Source: Planctomycetota bacterium (lineage in GTDB: Bacteria > Planctomycetota > PLA2). Taken from it: a DNA stretch of 64,000 bases. Under the pieces are notes generated by a model. It did not search any database and had not been told where the DNA came from. It saw nothing but the letters and a program-made list of their open reading frames with translations. Numbering within the stretch: position 1 is the first letter of the stretch; each line of letters starts with the position of its first letter. The position numbers and the translations under genes are program-made. This document shows positions 1-10,200 of the stretch, piece after piece. The stretch covers positions 62,001 to 126,000 of the forward strand of contig JAJFFH010000066.1 in NCBI GenBank assembly GCA_021776735.1. Reading direction: 5' to 3'.

Positions 1-54
1 GGCGAATGCCGGCGCCGCGAACACGAACAGGACAGCAGGACAGGCGAGGCGCAC
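1..54 (-). CDS. N-terminus of an exported protein (partial)
   Basis: Only the first 18 codons lie inside the window. Reading from a GTG at 54 toward position 1 gives a short basic start, a hydrophobic stretch and an A-P-A-F-A end that looks like a Sec signal peptide with an AxA cleavage site. It lies 23 bases after the stop of the aquaporin gene on the same strand, so it could be cotranscribed with it. No clear ribosome binding site is visible and the mature protein is outside the window, so this is tentative. Confidence 0.3.
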   Translation of the reverse strand, partial: MRLACPAVLFVFAAPAFA

Positions 55-77
55 GCACCGATTGTAAGTCGGCTTGT

Positions 78-746
78 TCACTCCGCGTGCTGGAGGTTGT
101 ATACGAATGCCGCCGCCGTCGCGCCGGTGCAGGGGCCGACCACGTAGAGCCAGATGTGGCCGAGCGAACCGTTGTCGGCGATGGCGCGGGTGAGAGGGGC
201 GCCGATGCCGACGGCCGGGTTGAACGCGCCGCCGGAAATGTCGCCGACGGCGACCGCACCGGTCATGACCGTGAAGCCGATCGCGAGGCCGTAGTACGAG
301 TTGCCTTCCGCCTTCGACGCTGTCGCCACATTCAGGACGACCAGCGCGAGCGCGAAGGTGAACAGGATCTCGGCGGTGAGCGCCGCCATGTTGCCGACGT
401 TTGCGCCGGGAGCGACCGCGGTCGTCTGCCCGGTGATGATCTTCGCCACGGCGGCCGCGGCGAATGCGCCGACGATCTGGGCGACGACGTACGGCACGAA
501 TTCTCCGGCCGTAAGCTTGCCGCGAAGCAGCACCGCCAGGGAGACGGCGGGATTGTAATGGGCGCCCGAGATGGGGCCGCCCATGTAGACCATGACCATG
601 AGCGCGGCGCCGATGGCCAGGGGCGCCAGCGGTCCGGAGGCCGTGCAAATCGTCAGGACAAGAAAGAAGGTCCCGATGAACTCGGTCACATATTCTTCAT
701 GGAATGTGCGCTCTCTCTCCCACCGGGATGGCGTTGCGATTCCCAT
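78..746 (-). CDS. Aquaporin / MIP family channel
   Basis: A 222-residue integral membrane protein of the major intrinsic protein family, predicted to pass water or small neutral solutes across the inner membrane. Both NPA boxes are present, HYNPAVS in the first half and AFNPAVG in the second, each in a re-entrant half-helix. The rest is strongly hydrophobic and fits six transmembrane helices, and the N-terminal EFIGTFFLV block is typical of AqpZ-like members. The ATG at 746 is chosen; a TTG at 773 is in frame but would add nine residues of no clear value. The AqpZ versus GlpF subtype is not decided here, although the length and N-terminus favour AqpZ. It is divergent from the exported protein starting at 798. 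Confidence 0.9.
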   Translation of the reverse strand: MGIATPSRWERERTFHEEYVTEFIGTFFLVLTICTASGPLAPLAIGAALMVMVYMGGPISGAHYNPAVSLAVLLRGKLTAGEFVPYVVAQIVGAFAAAAVAKIITGQTTAVAPGANVGNMAALTAEILFTFALALVVLNVATASKAEGNSYYGLAIGFTVMTGAVAVGDISGGAFNPAVGIGAPLTRAIADNGSLGHIWLYVVGPCTGATAAAFVYNLQHAE

Positions 747-797
747 GGTGGAGATCCCGGGGCTGCGCGTCAAGCCCCGACGCGTTATGCTCTAGGG

Positions 798-2009
798 ATG
801 CGTTTGATCATTGCGGGTCTACTTCTGTCCATCATTGCGGTCGAGGTCGGCGCCGAGGAAGCCGGCGCGACGAAGCGCTTCAAGAGCAAGGACGGCAAGT
901 ACAGCATCGCCGTTCCGGCGGGCTGGAAGACCACGGTGCGCAAGGACAAGGATTTCGTGGTCGCCCTTACCTGTCAATTGCAGGATGGGCGGGGCACGAC
1001 GTACGTTAGTCTCCAGGCTCTCACAAACAGTCCCATGCATCGCGCTGCGGCGGTTCACGAGATGATTGCCCGACCCGGCAACTACGATGGAGCGGACGCC
1101 CGTATGCATCCGCTCCCTCACGCTCGCAAGGAGTACGGCAACGGAAAACGCGCCTATCTCGGATTTCCGCAACGCGTTCGTGGGCACGTCTTTCTCGTCG
1201 TCTTCCAGATCGAGCTTGCGCGCGAAAAGGAGTTCACGGCGGCCTTGGCCGGCATTGTCCAGAGCGTGAACACGACCAAGCCGCCGTTTCCCCCCGAGCC
1301 CCCCGCCGGGTTCCGGAAGAGCACGAAGAAACAGTTCCGTTACTACTCGGCGAAGGGCCTCAAGGGCAACGAGGTGCACAAGATTCTTTCTGAATCGCTG
1401 AAGAACTTCGAGCGCTTCCACGGCAGGATCGTTCGCCCGAAGGGTGCCATGATCGACATCGTGCACTACCAGGATCGGCGCACCATCCGTGACTTCGCCC
1501 CCAAGGCCGCGGCGGAGAAGAGCCGCTTCTTTCATGCGCGCGGCCACCCTCGGTTCTACGTAAAAGCGAGAGACAAAGACAACTGGGTGCCGAGTCTCTA
1601 CAGCGCGGTGGTCCCCTTGTTCTTTGAGGAGCGCTACGGGATCGACACCCCGGTCTGGGTTGTGGACGGGGAGGGTGGTGTTGCCTTCGCACGAAAGTGG
1701 ACCGGCAAGAAGAAGGTCGTTTCGCTCGGATTCGCCAAGCGTGTCAACGGCGTGACGATCAAGCGGCTGGACGCGCTGCCCGGCATTCTCAAGCGCGATC
1801 GCAACGAGTACGCGGGCCAAGCCTGGGCCTATGTCCACTTTTTTCGCTATGGGCCGGCGAAGTACCGGAAGGCCTACAAGGCGTTCCTCAAGGACTTCGC
1901 GGAGACCCACGACCCCTTTGGGGCCGAGAAGCGCCACCTTCTGTCGCTCGACCAGGATGCGATGCGCGAGCAGGTACTCAAGCACCGGAGCAACATGAAG
2001 GTGAAGTAG
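798..2009 (+). CDS. Exported protein of unknown function
   Basis: A 403-residue protein starting at the ATG at 798. Residues 1-20 form a signal peptide ending near VGAEEA. The following region has the look of small exported domains (FKSKDGKYSIAVPAGWK), then a Pro-rich linker near residue 165 (PPFPPEPPAG) and a second, basic domain. The C-terminal half has a general resemblance to exported planctomycete proteins with a degenerate peptidase-like (DUF1570-type) domain, but no catalytic HExxH is visible, so no function is assigned. It is followed after 12 bases by the VWA-like gene and is probably cotranscribed with the next two genes. Confidence 0.75.
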   Translation: MRLIIAGLLLSIIAVEVGAEEAGATKRFKSKDGKYSIAVPAGWKTTVRKDKDFVVALTCQLQDGRGTTYVSLQALTNSPMHRAAAVHEMIARPGNYDGADARMHPLPHARKEYGNGKRAYLGFPQRVRGHVFLVVFQIELAREKEFTAALAGIVQSVNTTKPPFPPEPPAGFRKSTKKQFRYYSAKGLKGNEVHKILSESLKNFERFHGRIVRPKGAMIDIVHYQDRRTIRDFAPKAAAEKSRFFHARGHPRFYVKARDKDNWVPSLYSAVVPLFFEERYGIDTPVWVVDGEGGVAFARKWTGKKKVVSLGFAKRVNGVTIKRLDALPGILKRDRNEYAGQAWAYVHFFRYGPAKYRKAYKAFLKDFAETHDPFGAEKRHLLSLDQDAMREQVLKHRSNMKVK

Positions 2010-2021
2010 GATGGGGGCCGA

Positions 2022-3713
2022 ATGCACCGGATGTCGCCGCCGCCGCTGGCCCTCCTTCTGACCGCGCTGGTCGCCGTAACCGCCGCCGCGGAGCCGAAGA
2101 CGGCTTGGGACGTCACGGAGCGCGATCGCGGTTTGCCGCGTGCCGTGGCGCTCGCGTCCGCGAAGGGGCCGGACACGGTGCTGTTTCTGATCGACCCGAC
2201 GCCGTCCCTCGGCCAGGTCGATTTCCTGGGGGCGTTCGCCGCCGCGCAGAAAAAAAACGGTGCGAACGGGCGGATCGGCGTGCTGGAGATGGGCGGGAAA
2301 CGCGCCGCGTTCGGCACGGACGCGGACATCTCGTTGCAGCGCATGCTCAAACGTCCCGCGGCGTTCATCCGCAACGTCTACGCGGGCGTGCGGCAGGCGA
2401 TTCCGGTGCTCAAGAAACGGTCCGGGGAGCGCGTGCTCGTAATCGTCACGCTCGAGAACGGGGATCTCGAAGACGAGGACGGCCAACTGGAACGGACGGC
2501 GATGCTCTTGCGCCGCGCGAAGATCAAGTGTCATGTGATCGCCCGCGAGGTCGTCGTGTCCGACAACTACGCGCGCCGCCGGCTCGGCTTTCCCCCGCGC
2601 GACGCGGCATGGGCCGGACCCGAGTCCGCCTTGACGGAGTTCCCGCAGGGCTGGCTGATGCAGGGGTATCCGAACGAGCAGGCGTCGAGCGGATTCGCCA
2701 CGTACGGACTAACGCGCCTCGCCGCCGCGACGGGCGGTCGTGTCTATCTCTCGAACCTTCCGAGCGAGGGCCACAAGTGCACCGGCGGCGGACTCAACTG
2801 CCTGCTCTGTTCGGGCGACCACGCACCGACGGATCGCCACTTCCTCGCCGCCCAACTCAAGGCGCTGGCCCCGTCCGTCGAGTCGCGCCGCGACATCTGG
2901 AAACAAGCCGGCAAGGATCCCTATCTCGCGGCCACCCTGCGCGTATGGGACGACGGTGCGCGGGTCGGGCTGTTTCGAAGCGGTCCCACGCTGCGGTCGG
3001 AGGGCCGGATGCTCAAGCGGGTTTCCCCGCGCGCCAACGGCTTCGCGCTGGAGTTCGACCGGCGCTTCGAGCAGGACGCGAAGCGTGCACTGCGACTCGT
3101 CGAAACCTGCACGAAGTTGATCGCCGACCTCGATGCGACGTTCGAGAAGGCCAAGGCCAAGGTCGCGAAGGCAAAGACAGCAAAAAGGGGGGGCGGGGGC
3201 GGAACCTATCGGTACCGGGCCAACGCGGACGTGACGCGCGCACTGCTGGTGCTGACGCGATTAAACCTCAAGCTCTACGCCCACTGGTGCCGTGAAGTCG
3301 CACCGGTTCTTGCGCGCGCGCGGCGTCCGGACGTGGCCGCACCGGAGGTTCCGTACGACTTCGGCGACGATGGCCTGCGCCTCGAAGGTTCGAGCATGTA
3401 CCACATCTCGCTCTGCCACGGTTTCGCGCCGCTGCGCCGGCTCAAGTTCCCGGGCCGTGTTGCGCTCAAGGCCGACTTCGACGAGTTCGAGCGCGAGTTC
3501 GCGCGGATCATGAGGATCTACGCGCACACGCCCTACGCGGAGGTGCTGCGTCGCTCGGCGCTCGTCTGGCCGCACCTCGCGGTCCGTGGTCAGGAACGCG
3601 ATCCGCCGCGCGGCAACGTCGGCAGCGAGAAGAGCGACACCACGACGCGTCCGGCGCGTCAGCCGGCGCCCTCGGCGGGCGAGTCGGGCGGCACGACCAC
3701 GGGCGGCGGGTAA
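2022..3713 (+). CDS. Exported VWA-like protein
   Basis: A 563-residue protein with a signal peptide at residues 1-22 (cleavage near VTAAAEP). Residues 50-170 read as a von Willebrand A-like domain: TVLFLIDPTPSL takes the place of a DxSxS MIDAS motif, followed by a repeated pattern of beta-strand and helix (RVLVIVTLENGD). The MIDAS is incomplete (D-P-T-P-S), so metal binding is uncertain. A Cys cluster (CTGGGLNCLLCSG) lies near residue 255, and the C-terminus is Gly/Thr/Ser-rich and low complexity. A second ATG lies three codons downstream of the chosen one. It sits between two other exported proteins on the same strand, so an envelope or periplasmic role is inferred. The precise function is unknown. 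Confidence 0.75.
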   Translation: MHRMSPPPLALLLTALVAVTAAAEPKTAWDVTERDRGLPRAVALASAKGPDTVLFLIDPTPSLGQVDFLGAFAAAQKKNGANGRIGVLEMGGKRAAFGTDADISLQRMLKRPAAFIRNVYAGVRQAIPVLKKRSGERVLVIVTLENGDLEDEDGQLERTAMLLRRAKIKCHVIAREVVVSDNYARRRLGFPPRDAAWAGPESALTEFPQGWLMQGYPNEQASSGFATYGLTRLAAATGGRVYLSNLPSEGHKCTGGGLNCLLCSGDHAPTDRHFLAAQLKALAPSVESRRDIWKQAGKDPYLAATLRVWDDGARVGLFRSGPTLRSEGRMLKRVSPRANGFALEFDRRFEQDAKRALRLVETCTKLIADLDATFEKAKAKVAKAKTAKRGGGGGTYRYRANADVTRALLVLTRLNLKLYAHWCREVAPVLARARRPDVAAPEVPYDFGDDGLRLEGSSMYHISLCHGFAPLRRLKFPGRVALKADFDEFEREFARIMRIYAHTPYAEVLRRSALVWPHLAVRGQERDPPRGNVGSEKSDTTTRPARQPAPSAGESGGTTTGGG

Positions 3714-3722
3714 GCCCGCACT

Positions 3723-5150
3723 ATGCACGACCACGGGCGGCAGCTAGTGACACCGCGTTGCGGGCTGGTGCTCTTGGTCCTCGCGGGCGCCGGTTGGGCG
3801 AAGAGTGACTTCAAGGCGCTGGCGGCACAGCTCAAGGATCCCAAGGCTCGCGTGGCGGCGTACCGCGAGCTGCGTGCAGCGAAGGATCCCGCGGCGATCG
3901 GCCCGGTCCGACGCGTGATCGAGGAGCTTCCGGACTCCCAGCGGCATTGGGGCTTGAGCGTTCTGGACGTCTACCCCGCCGATCTCGCGCGGCGCGCGTT
4001 TCGTCCGCTCCTTCGTTCCCCCTCGCCCTTCACACGCCTGTTTGCCGCCGAGGCGCTGCACCGGCGCGGGGTGCCGAACATGGGGCGGACGATTCACGCC
4101 GTGCTGCGTGCGCCCGACATGCATGCACGGCAAAAGCGGTTGATGCTGGCGCGCCTGCGGTACGGACGGCTTCCCCGCTACCGGCCGCTGATCGAAACCG
4201 TGCGTGGTTTTTTGTCCGCGACCGAGCCGGTGCCGGTGATTTACGACGCGGCGCAGATTCTGCAGGCGATCGACGACGACGGCGCGGTGAAGCCCGCCGT
4301 GGCGCTGCTCAAGGATCCGCGCCCCGGTGCGCGCGCGTGCGCGGCGGCGCTGCTCGTGCACCTTGGGTTTTCCGAACACGTGAAGACGATTGCGACGATC
4401 CTGCGCTCGGGCAAGCTGAACTACGAACTCACCTACGTGGCCACGCTGCTGCGCGGCCTCGACGCCGTCCCGCTCGAGATCAGAAAGGCACTCCGGGAAC
4501 TGCTCGGGCGCGATCTGGCCCCGGCGATCCTGCGGCGACTCATCTACTGGGTGAGCCGCATCAAGGATCGCGACGCGATGCCTGCGCTGCGCAAACTGCT
4601 CAAGCACAAGGATCCGGGCATCCGCAAGACGGCCGCCAAGATCCTCTTGAACTTTGCCGGGCGCGGCAGCGCCGGCGGCACGGCGGTGCCGAAGTCGCTC
4701 GAGGCGGAGGACGCCGCGGCACTGGCCGACATGCTTCGCAAGAAGGACCGCAAGGGCGTGCGCAAGTGGCTGCACGACAAGAGCACCGCCCGCCGGCTGC
4801 TCGCGGCCGACGCGCTGCGCCGCATGGACGACGAGTCCGGCTTGCAGACAATCCTCGCGATCCTCGCGGACAAAAAAAGCGAGGAACGCGCGGTCGCCGC
4901 CAAGTTGCTCGCGGGTTTTCGCCGCCCGGACGTTGTCGCGCCGCTGCTCGATGCGCTGGCGGACCAGGACGCCGCCGTCCGTTCTTCGGCGTACCTGGCT
5001 CTCGGCGTCGTGTGGAACGCGCTGTTTCCGCAACGCGTGCTGCGCATGAGAACCACGCGGTACCTCCCGCACGAACCGCCGGCCAAGAGTGCCCCGGCGG
5101 TAGCCCGAATCCGTGCGTGGTGGAACGCCCACAAGGACGGCGATTGGTAG
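3723..5150 (+). CDS. Exported HEAT-repeat protein
   Basis: A 475-residue protein made mostly of helical repeats of about 30-35 residues, for example PALRKLLKHKDPGIRKTAAK and VAPLLDALADQDAAVRSSAY, which is the HEAT / PBS-lyase pattern of protein-binding scaffolds. Residues 1-26 contain a hydrophobic segment (LVLLVLAGAGWA) consistent with a signal peptide. It starts 10 bases after the VWA-like gene and probably belongs to the same operon. The partner protein cannot be told from sequence. The last codons contain a near-copy (GGACGGCGAT, 5135-5144) of the dispersed motif described elsewhere in this annotation. Confidence 0.8.
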   Translation: MHDHGRQLVTPRCGLVLLVLAGAGWAKSDFKALAAQLKDPKARVAAYRELRAAKDPAAIGPVRRVIEELPDSQRHWGLSVLDVYPADLARRAFRPLLRSPSPFTRLFAAEALHRRGVPNMGRTIHAVLRAPDMHARQKRLMLARLRYGRLPRYRPLIETVRGFLSATEPVPVIYDAAQILQAIDDDGAVKPAVALLKDPRPGARACAAALLVHLGFSEHVKTIATILRSGKLNYELTYVATLLRGLDAVPLEIRKALRELLGRDLAPAILRRLIYWVSRIKDRDAMPALRKLLKHKDPGIRKTAAKILLNFAGRGSAGGTAVPKSLEAEDAAALADMLRKKDRKGVRKWLHDKSTARRLLAADALRRMDDESGLQTILAILADKKSEERAVAAKLLAGFRRPDVVAPLLDALADQDAAVRSSAYLALGVVWNALFPQRVLRMRTTRYLPHEPPAKSAPAVARIRAWWNAHKDGDW

Positions 5151-5173
5151 GCACGACCGATGGAAGGAGAGAG

Positions 5174-6526
5174 ATGAAGCTGCGTTTTTGGGGCGCGGCC
5201 GACACCGTCACGGGTTCGAAGTTCCTGCTGACGGACGGGCGCACCCGCCTACTTGTGGACTGCGGTCTGTTTCAGGGCGTCAAGGCCTACCGGCGGCGTA
5301 ACTGGGCTCCGCTGCCGTTTCCTGCGGAGTCGATCGATGCCGTCGTGTTGACGCACGCGCACCTGGACCACAGCGGGATGCTGCCGGTCCTCGTGCGGGA
5401 AGGATTCGCGGGGCCGATCTACTGCACGGCGCCGACCCGGGCGCTGGTGAGAATCCTGTTGCGCGACGCGGCGCACGTGATGGAGGAAGACGCGCGCTAC
5501 GCGAACCGCAAGGGGTTCTCAAGGCACCACCCGGCAAAGCCGCTCTACACCGCCGAGGAGGCGGAGCGCGTGTTGCCTCGACTCGAGCCGGTCGCGCTCG
5601 GCGCCATGCGCCACGAGGGGAAGTACCGGGTTACTCTCCTGCGCTCCGGGCACATCCTTGGTGCCGCGAGCGCGCACGTGGACCATGATCTCGGGGCGAC
5701 CCTGTTTTCGGGCGACCTCGGACCGCGTGACGATCCCCTGATCCCGCCGCCGGACGATCCGCCCGCCGCGAACTGGGTCGTGGTCGAGTCGACCTATGGC
5801 AACAAGCCGCGTGCCGCCGCCGACATCGTCGAGACCATGGGGCGCGTACTCAGCGAAGCGATCGAGCGCGGTGGCGTGCTGCTCATTCCCTCGTTTGCGG
5901 TCGCGCGCGCGCAGCTCATTCTCTACGGTGTGCACGAGGCGTTCGCCCGTGGTCTCGCGCCGCGCGTGCCGGTCCACCTCGACAGTCCGATGGCGAGCAA
6001 CGTGACCGAGCTGTACGGCCAATACGACGGTTGGCATCGGCTCTCGGGAGAGCGGTTTGACGCCGTGTGCGCGGGCGTTGAGTTCGCGCGTAGCCCGGAG
6101 GAGAGCAAAAACCTCAACGCGGTGGACGGTCCCGCCGTGATTGTCAGCGCGAGCGGCATGCTCGCCGGCGGTCGCGTGCTGCATCATCTGAAGCGTCTTG
6201 CGCCGCGTCCCGAGACGACGATCTTCCTGCCGGGTTTCCAGGCTCCCGGAACCCGCGGCGCACATGTCGCGGCGGGCGCGGACACGGTCAAGGTCCACGG
6301 CCGCTACGTGAAGATTCGCGCCCACGTGGAGCAGAGCGAGGCGTTCTCGGCGCACGCGGACCAGGCGGGCCTGCTCGATTGGCTCGGCCGCTTGCCGCGC
6401 TCGCCCAAGCGCGTGTTCTGCGTCCACGGCGAACGCGAAGCCGCCGACGAACTGCGCCGCCTGTGCCAGGAACGTTACGCGTACAAGGCCTACGACCCCG
6501 ATCACGGCGAGGAAGTGGATCTGTAG
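5174..6526 (+). CDS. Metallo-beta-lactamase fold, beta-CASP RNA hydrolase
   Basis: A 450-residue member of the MBL/beta-CASP nucleic-acid hydrolases (the CPSF73/RNase J/YciH-like group). The zinc motif HAHLDH is at residues 61-66, followed by the later metal ligands in SGHILG and FSGDLG. The beta-CASP signatures SASGMLAGGR and EQSEAFSAHAD and the final VHGE complete the active site. Start: ATG at 5174 preceded by a strong AAGGAGAGAG. Family members are endo- and exo-ribonucleases acting on RNA in the cytoplasm, and that role is inferred here from the intact motifs. No operon partner is evident beyond the preceding co-directional exported genes. Confidence 0.9.
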   Translation: MKLRFWGAADTVTGSKFLLTDGRTRLLVDCGLFQGVKAYRRRNWAPLPFPAESIDAVVLTHAHLDHSGMLPVLVREGFAGPIYCTAPTRALVRILLRDAAHVMEEDARYANRKGFSRHHPAKPLYTAEEAERVLPRLEPVALGAMRHEGKYRVTLLRSGHILGAASAHVDHDLGATLFSGDLGPRDDPLIPPPDDPPAANWVVVESTYGNKPRAAADIVETMGRVLSEAIERGGVLLIPSFAVARAQLILYGVHEAFARGLAPRVPVHLDSPMASNVTELYGQYDGWHRLSGERFDAVCAGVEFARSPEESKNLNAVDGPAVIVSASGMLAGGRVLHHLKRLAPRPETTIFLPGFQAPGTRGAHVAAGADTVKVHGRYVKIRAHVEQSEAFSAHADQAGLLDWLGRLPRSPKRVFCVHGEREAADELRRLCQERYAYKAYDPDHGEEVDL

Positions 6527-6611
6527 ACACCCGTTGGGATCGTTGGAGAAAAAGTAGTCCCGATCGCATCGGGCTTCGCAGTACAGTGCATGGGCGGTGC
6601 CCCGCGCGGCA

Positions 6612-7250
6612 ATGGCGAGCGACGGACAGGAAACCCGGCGGCTGCTGGACGCGGCCGCAATCGGCAACCAGGCCGCCGTCGAGGAGCTGTTCGCGCGGCA
6701 CCGGGACCGTCTCGTGCGCATGATCCAGGTGCGTATGGACCGGCGCCTGCGTGACCGCGTGGACGCCTCCGATGTCATCCAGGAGACGCACGTGGAGGCG
6801 ATTCAGCGGCTACCCGAGTACTTGGCGAAACAGGATATGCCGTTCTTCTTGTGGCTTCGCTTTCTTGCCCGGCAACGTCTCCTGATGATCAACCGGCGGC
6901 ACTTGGGCGCCCAGCGGCGCGATGTGCGCCGCGAGTTCCGGCTGCACGGCGGCGCTCGCCCGGAGGCGTCCTCGACCACGCTGGCGAACCTGCTGCTCGG
7001 TCGTCGCACCGGGCCCATGGATGAGCTCATGCGGGCGGAGCGCGTCGAGGCGGTGCGGCTCGCGATCGAAGATCTGGAGCCGATCGACCGCGAAGTGCTC
7101 TGCCTGCGGCACTTCGAGCAGTTGAGTGCAGCAGAGGCCGCGCGGGAGCTGGATCTGGGGCTGGCCGCGACGAGCAAGAGGTACGTGCGGGCGCTGCGCC
7201 GGCTTCGCGGGCGGCTGGGCATGATCGAGGACATCGAGGAGCAACCGTGA
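6612..7250 (+). CDS. ECF-type RNA polymerase sigma factor
   Basis: A 212-residue sigma-70-family factor of the extracytoplasmic function group. Region 2 is recognisable around ASDVIQETHVEA, and region 4 (PIDREVLCLRHFEQLSAAEAA) contains the helix-turn-helix. The long linker with a Gly/Ser/Thr stretch between regions 2 and 4 is like the planctomycete-enriched ECF groups. ATG 6612 is preferred over the in-frame GTG at 6597. Its stop overlaps the start of the downstream membrane Ser/Thr kinase (TGATG), so the two are translationally coupled. Such sigma-kinase pairs suggest that activity is controlled by the kinase instead of a classical anti-sigma factor; this is an inference. Confidence 0.9.
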   Translation: MASDGQETRRLLDAAAIGNQAAVEELFARHRDRLVRMIQVRMDRRLRDRVDASDVIQETHVEAIQRLPEYLAKQDMPFFLWLRFLARQRLLMINRRHLGAQRRDVRREFRLHGGARPEASSTTLANLLLGRRTGPMDELMRAERVEAVRLAIEDLEPIDREVLCLRHFEQLSAAEAARELDLGLAATSKRYVRALRRLRGRLGMIEDIEEQP

Positions 7251-10200
7251 TGTCGGCCGACGAGCGTGATCCTATCGACCGGCTGTGCGAGGAGTTCGTG
7301 CAGCGCTTTCGCGCGGGGGAGGATCCTGCGGTCTCCGAGTACATCCGGCGGCATCCCGAGCACGCCGCCGAGATCCGCGAGCTGTTTCCGGCGTTGCTGC
7401 TGATCGAGGAACTCGCCGTTCCGCAGACGGAGAAGGCGGACATCGGCGAGGTTCCGCAAGCCGGTCGCCGCCTCGGCGAATACCGATTGCTCAGGGAGAT
7501 CGGCCGCGGCGGCATGGCCGTGGTCTACGAGGCGGAGCAGGAGACGCTGGGGCGCCGGGTCGCCTTGAAGGTCCTCCCCTTCTTTCGCCTCGAGCAGCCG
7601 AATCTTGTCGCTCGTTTTCGCAAGGAGGTGCAGATCGCGGCGCGCCTTCACCACAACAACATCGTTCCGGTGTTCGGAGTGGGCGAAAGCGAAGGCGTGC
7701 ACTACTACGCGATGCAGTTCATCGACGGGCGGCCGCTGGGCGAGGTGATCACCGAGCTGCGGAGACTGCGGGCAAACGAGGCACCTTCGTCGAGCGTTCA
7801 ACTTCCCGGCGCCGACGTCGGCTCGACACCGGGCTCGTGGCGCGCGTACTACCAAAGCGTCGCGCGTCTCGGCCTGCAGATCGCGGAGGCGCTCTCCTAT
7901 GCCCACGGTCTGGGGATTCTGCACCGTGACATCAAGCCCTCGAACCTCCTGCTCGACTACCACGGTCGCGTGTGGATTACGGATTTCGGCCTGGCCAAGG
8001 CGGTGGACAACGAATCGCTGACACGAACGGGTGAGCTGGTGGGCACCGTGGCGTACATGCCGCCCGAGCGCTTCAAGGGCGAAGGCGACCACCGGGCGGA
8101 CTTGTACGGACTGGGACTCGTCCTGTTCGAACTCGCCACATTGACCCGTGCGTTCGAAGAGTCGGATCCCCAGCGCCTGATCCGGGACATTTGCGAGACG
8201 GCGCCTGTCCGGCCGCGCCAGTTGGCGCCGGATCTGCCGCGCGACCTCGAGACGATCATCCTGAAGGCCATCGCGCCGCATCCCCAGGACCGCTACGACG
8301 GCGCCGCGGCCTTGGCGGACGACCTGCGCCGCTGGCTGGACCGCGTGCCCATCCGTGCGCGCCGCTCGTCGGTGTTCTTGCGCCTGCGTCGCTGGAGTGA
8401 GCGCAATCCGCTGCTCGCCTGCTCCGTGCTCGGCCTGTTGTTGGCCCTCGCCACGGGCCTTGTGGTCTCGCTCCTGCTGCTGGGCCGCGTGCGGGACGAG
8501 CGGGACCGGACCCATGACGCGTTGCGCGCCGAACAGGCCGCGCTGTCGGCGGCGGCGCGTGACCGCGACCGGGCGGTGGACTCCTTCCGCACGCTCGTCG
8601 AGGAGGTCGAAGGCCACCTTCGAGAGAGCGCGGCGACACAGGAGCAGCGAAAGCGCCTGCTCGATGTCGTATTGCGCGGACTCAACGACATCCTCGGTGA
8701 TCAGGACGGGCCTTCGTTCGCGGACCTCGTGTTCGTGAGCGGGCTGCGTCGTCTGGCGGGCCTCGAGATGTCGGTCGGACGTTCCGAACGCGCGCACGCC
8801 TACCGGGAGAAGGCGCTGGGTATCGCCCGCCATCTCCATGAGGCGTATCCCCAACGGCGCAGTGCCGCGGCAGCGTTCGCGCGTGCTCTCGCGGAGGTGG
8901 CGGCGGATCGACTCGAGGCCGGTCGGATCGACGAGGCCGCCCAGCGGGCGTCCCAGGCAGAGAAGCTGCTGCAAAAATGGCCGGCCGGCTCGGCCGGCTC
9001 TCCGAGTGAATCCGGCGAGGCCGGTCTGCGGGCGGATATCGCCGTTTTGCAGGCGCGTATCCTGTGCCGTCGCGGCGAGTTTCAAGTCGCCGAAGCGCGG
9101 TATGTCGGCGTGATCGCCGAGCTCGAGGCGGTGTGCGCGGACACGTCGGCCGAAGCCGGATCGGGTTTGCGCGAAAGCCTGGCTCAGGCTCACACGTATT
9201 TCGCGCGGGCGCTGCTCCAGGGGCGCCGCGACGCCGCCGGGGCCTTGCCGCACTTCGAGCGCGCCGTAGAGCTTCGCGAACAGTCGTTGGCCCATCACCC
9301 GCGCGGCGTGATTGCGCGGCGGAACGTGGCGAGCGCCCGCGTGTCCTTGACGACCGCGCTCAGGCGCCTTCATCGCTGGACGGCCGCCGCTGCCGTCAAC
9401 GGCAAGCAGATCACGACGCTGCGGACTCTTGTAGCCGACGATCCGCGCGATTTCGGGCACCGACAGGCCCTGGCCGATGCGCTGATCACCAGGGGCGACA
9501 TCCGCCTGGCCTATCGGGACGGGGCGTCGCCGTGGCCGCCGTACCGCGAGGCCCTGGCGCTCTTGCAGGCGATCCGCAGGGCGGATCCCAAAAACACCAA
9601 GCTGGCCCGGGCGGTCGCGCGGGCGCACGCGCGGCTGGCCGAAACGCGCGACCTGCGTGCGGATCCGACCCAGTCCCTGAAGCACGCCCGCGCCTCGGCG
9701 CGGCTGTTCCGCGAACTTGCCACGGCGGCGTCCGCCGATGCCCGCAAGAAACGCGACCTGGCGATCGCGCTGGAGAAACTCGGCGACGCGGCGCTCCGCG
9801 TGTCGGCAATCGACGACGCGGAAAAGGCGTACCGTGAAAACCTCGATCTCGCGCGGGGCGTTGCCGAACCGAACCTCCCGCAGGCGCGCATGGATCTGTA
9901 TCTGGCCTACTGGAAGCTCGCGGAGCTCTACCGGCGCGCGGAGAAAACGGAGCAGTCCCGGCGGCACTACGCTGCAGCGGCGCCGATCCTCGAGGCGCTG
10001 GCCGAGAAGCAGCCGCAAACCGTCCAGTTTCTCGCCGACCTCGTCACCATGCGCGAACGGCGCGGCCTTTTGGCGCTTGAGACCGAGAGGTGGACGGAGG
10101 GTGCAGCGCTTTTCCGCAAGGCGGTCGCGGCCCTGGAGAAGTACGCCGGCGGAGGTCGTCAGGTTCCGCACTACCGCGCTCACCGCGACTACCTCGAGTT

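Noticed and set aside
819..2534. 571-codon minus-strand reading frame opposite the exported proteins.
   Set aside because: It is an antisense shadow of two genes with signal peptides; its product is low complexity and Arg-rich with no domain.
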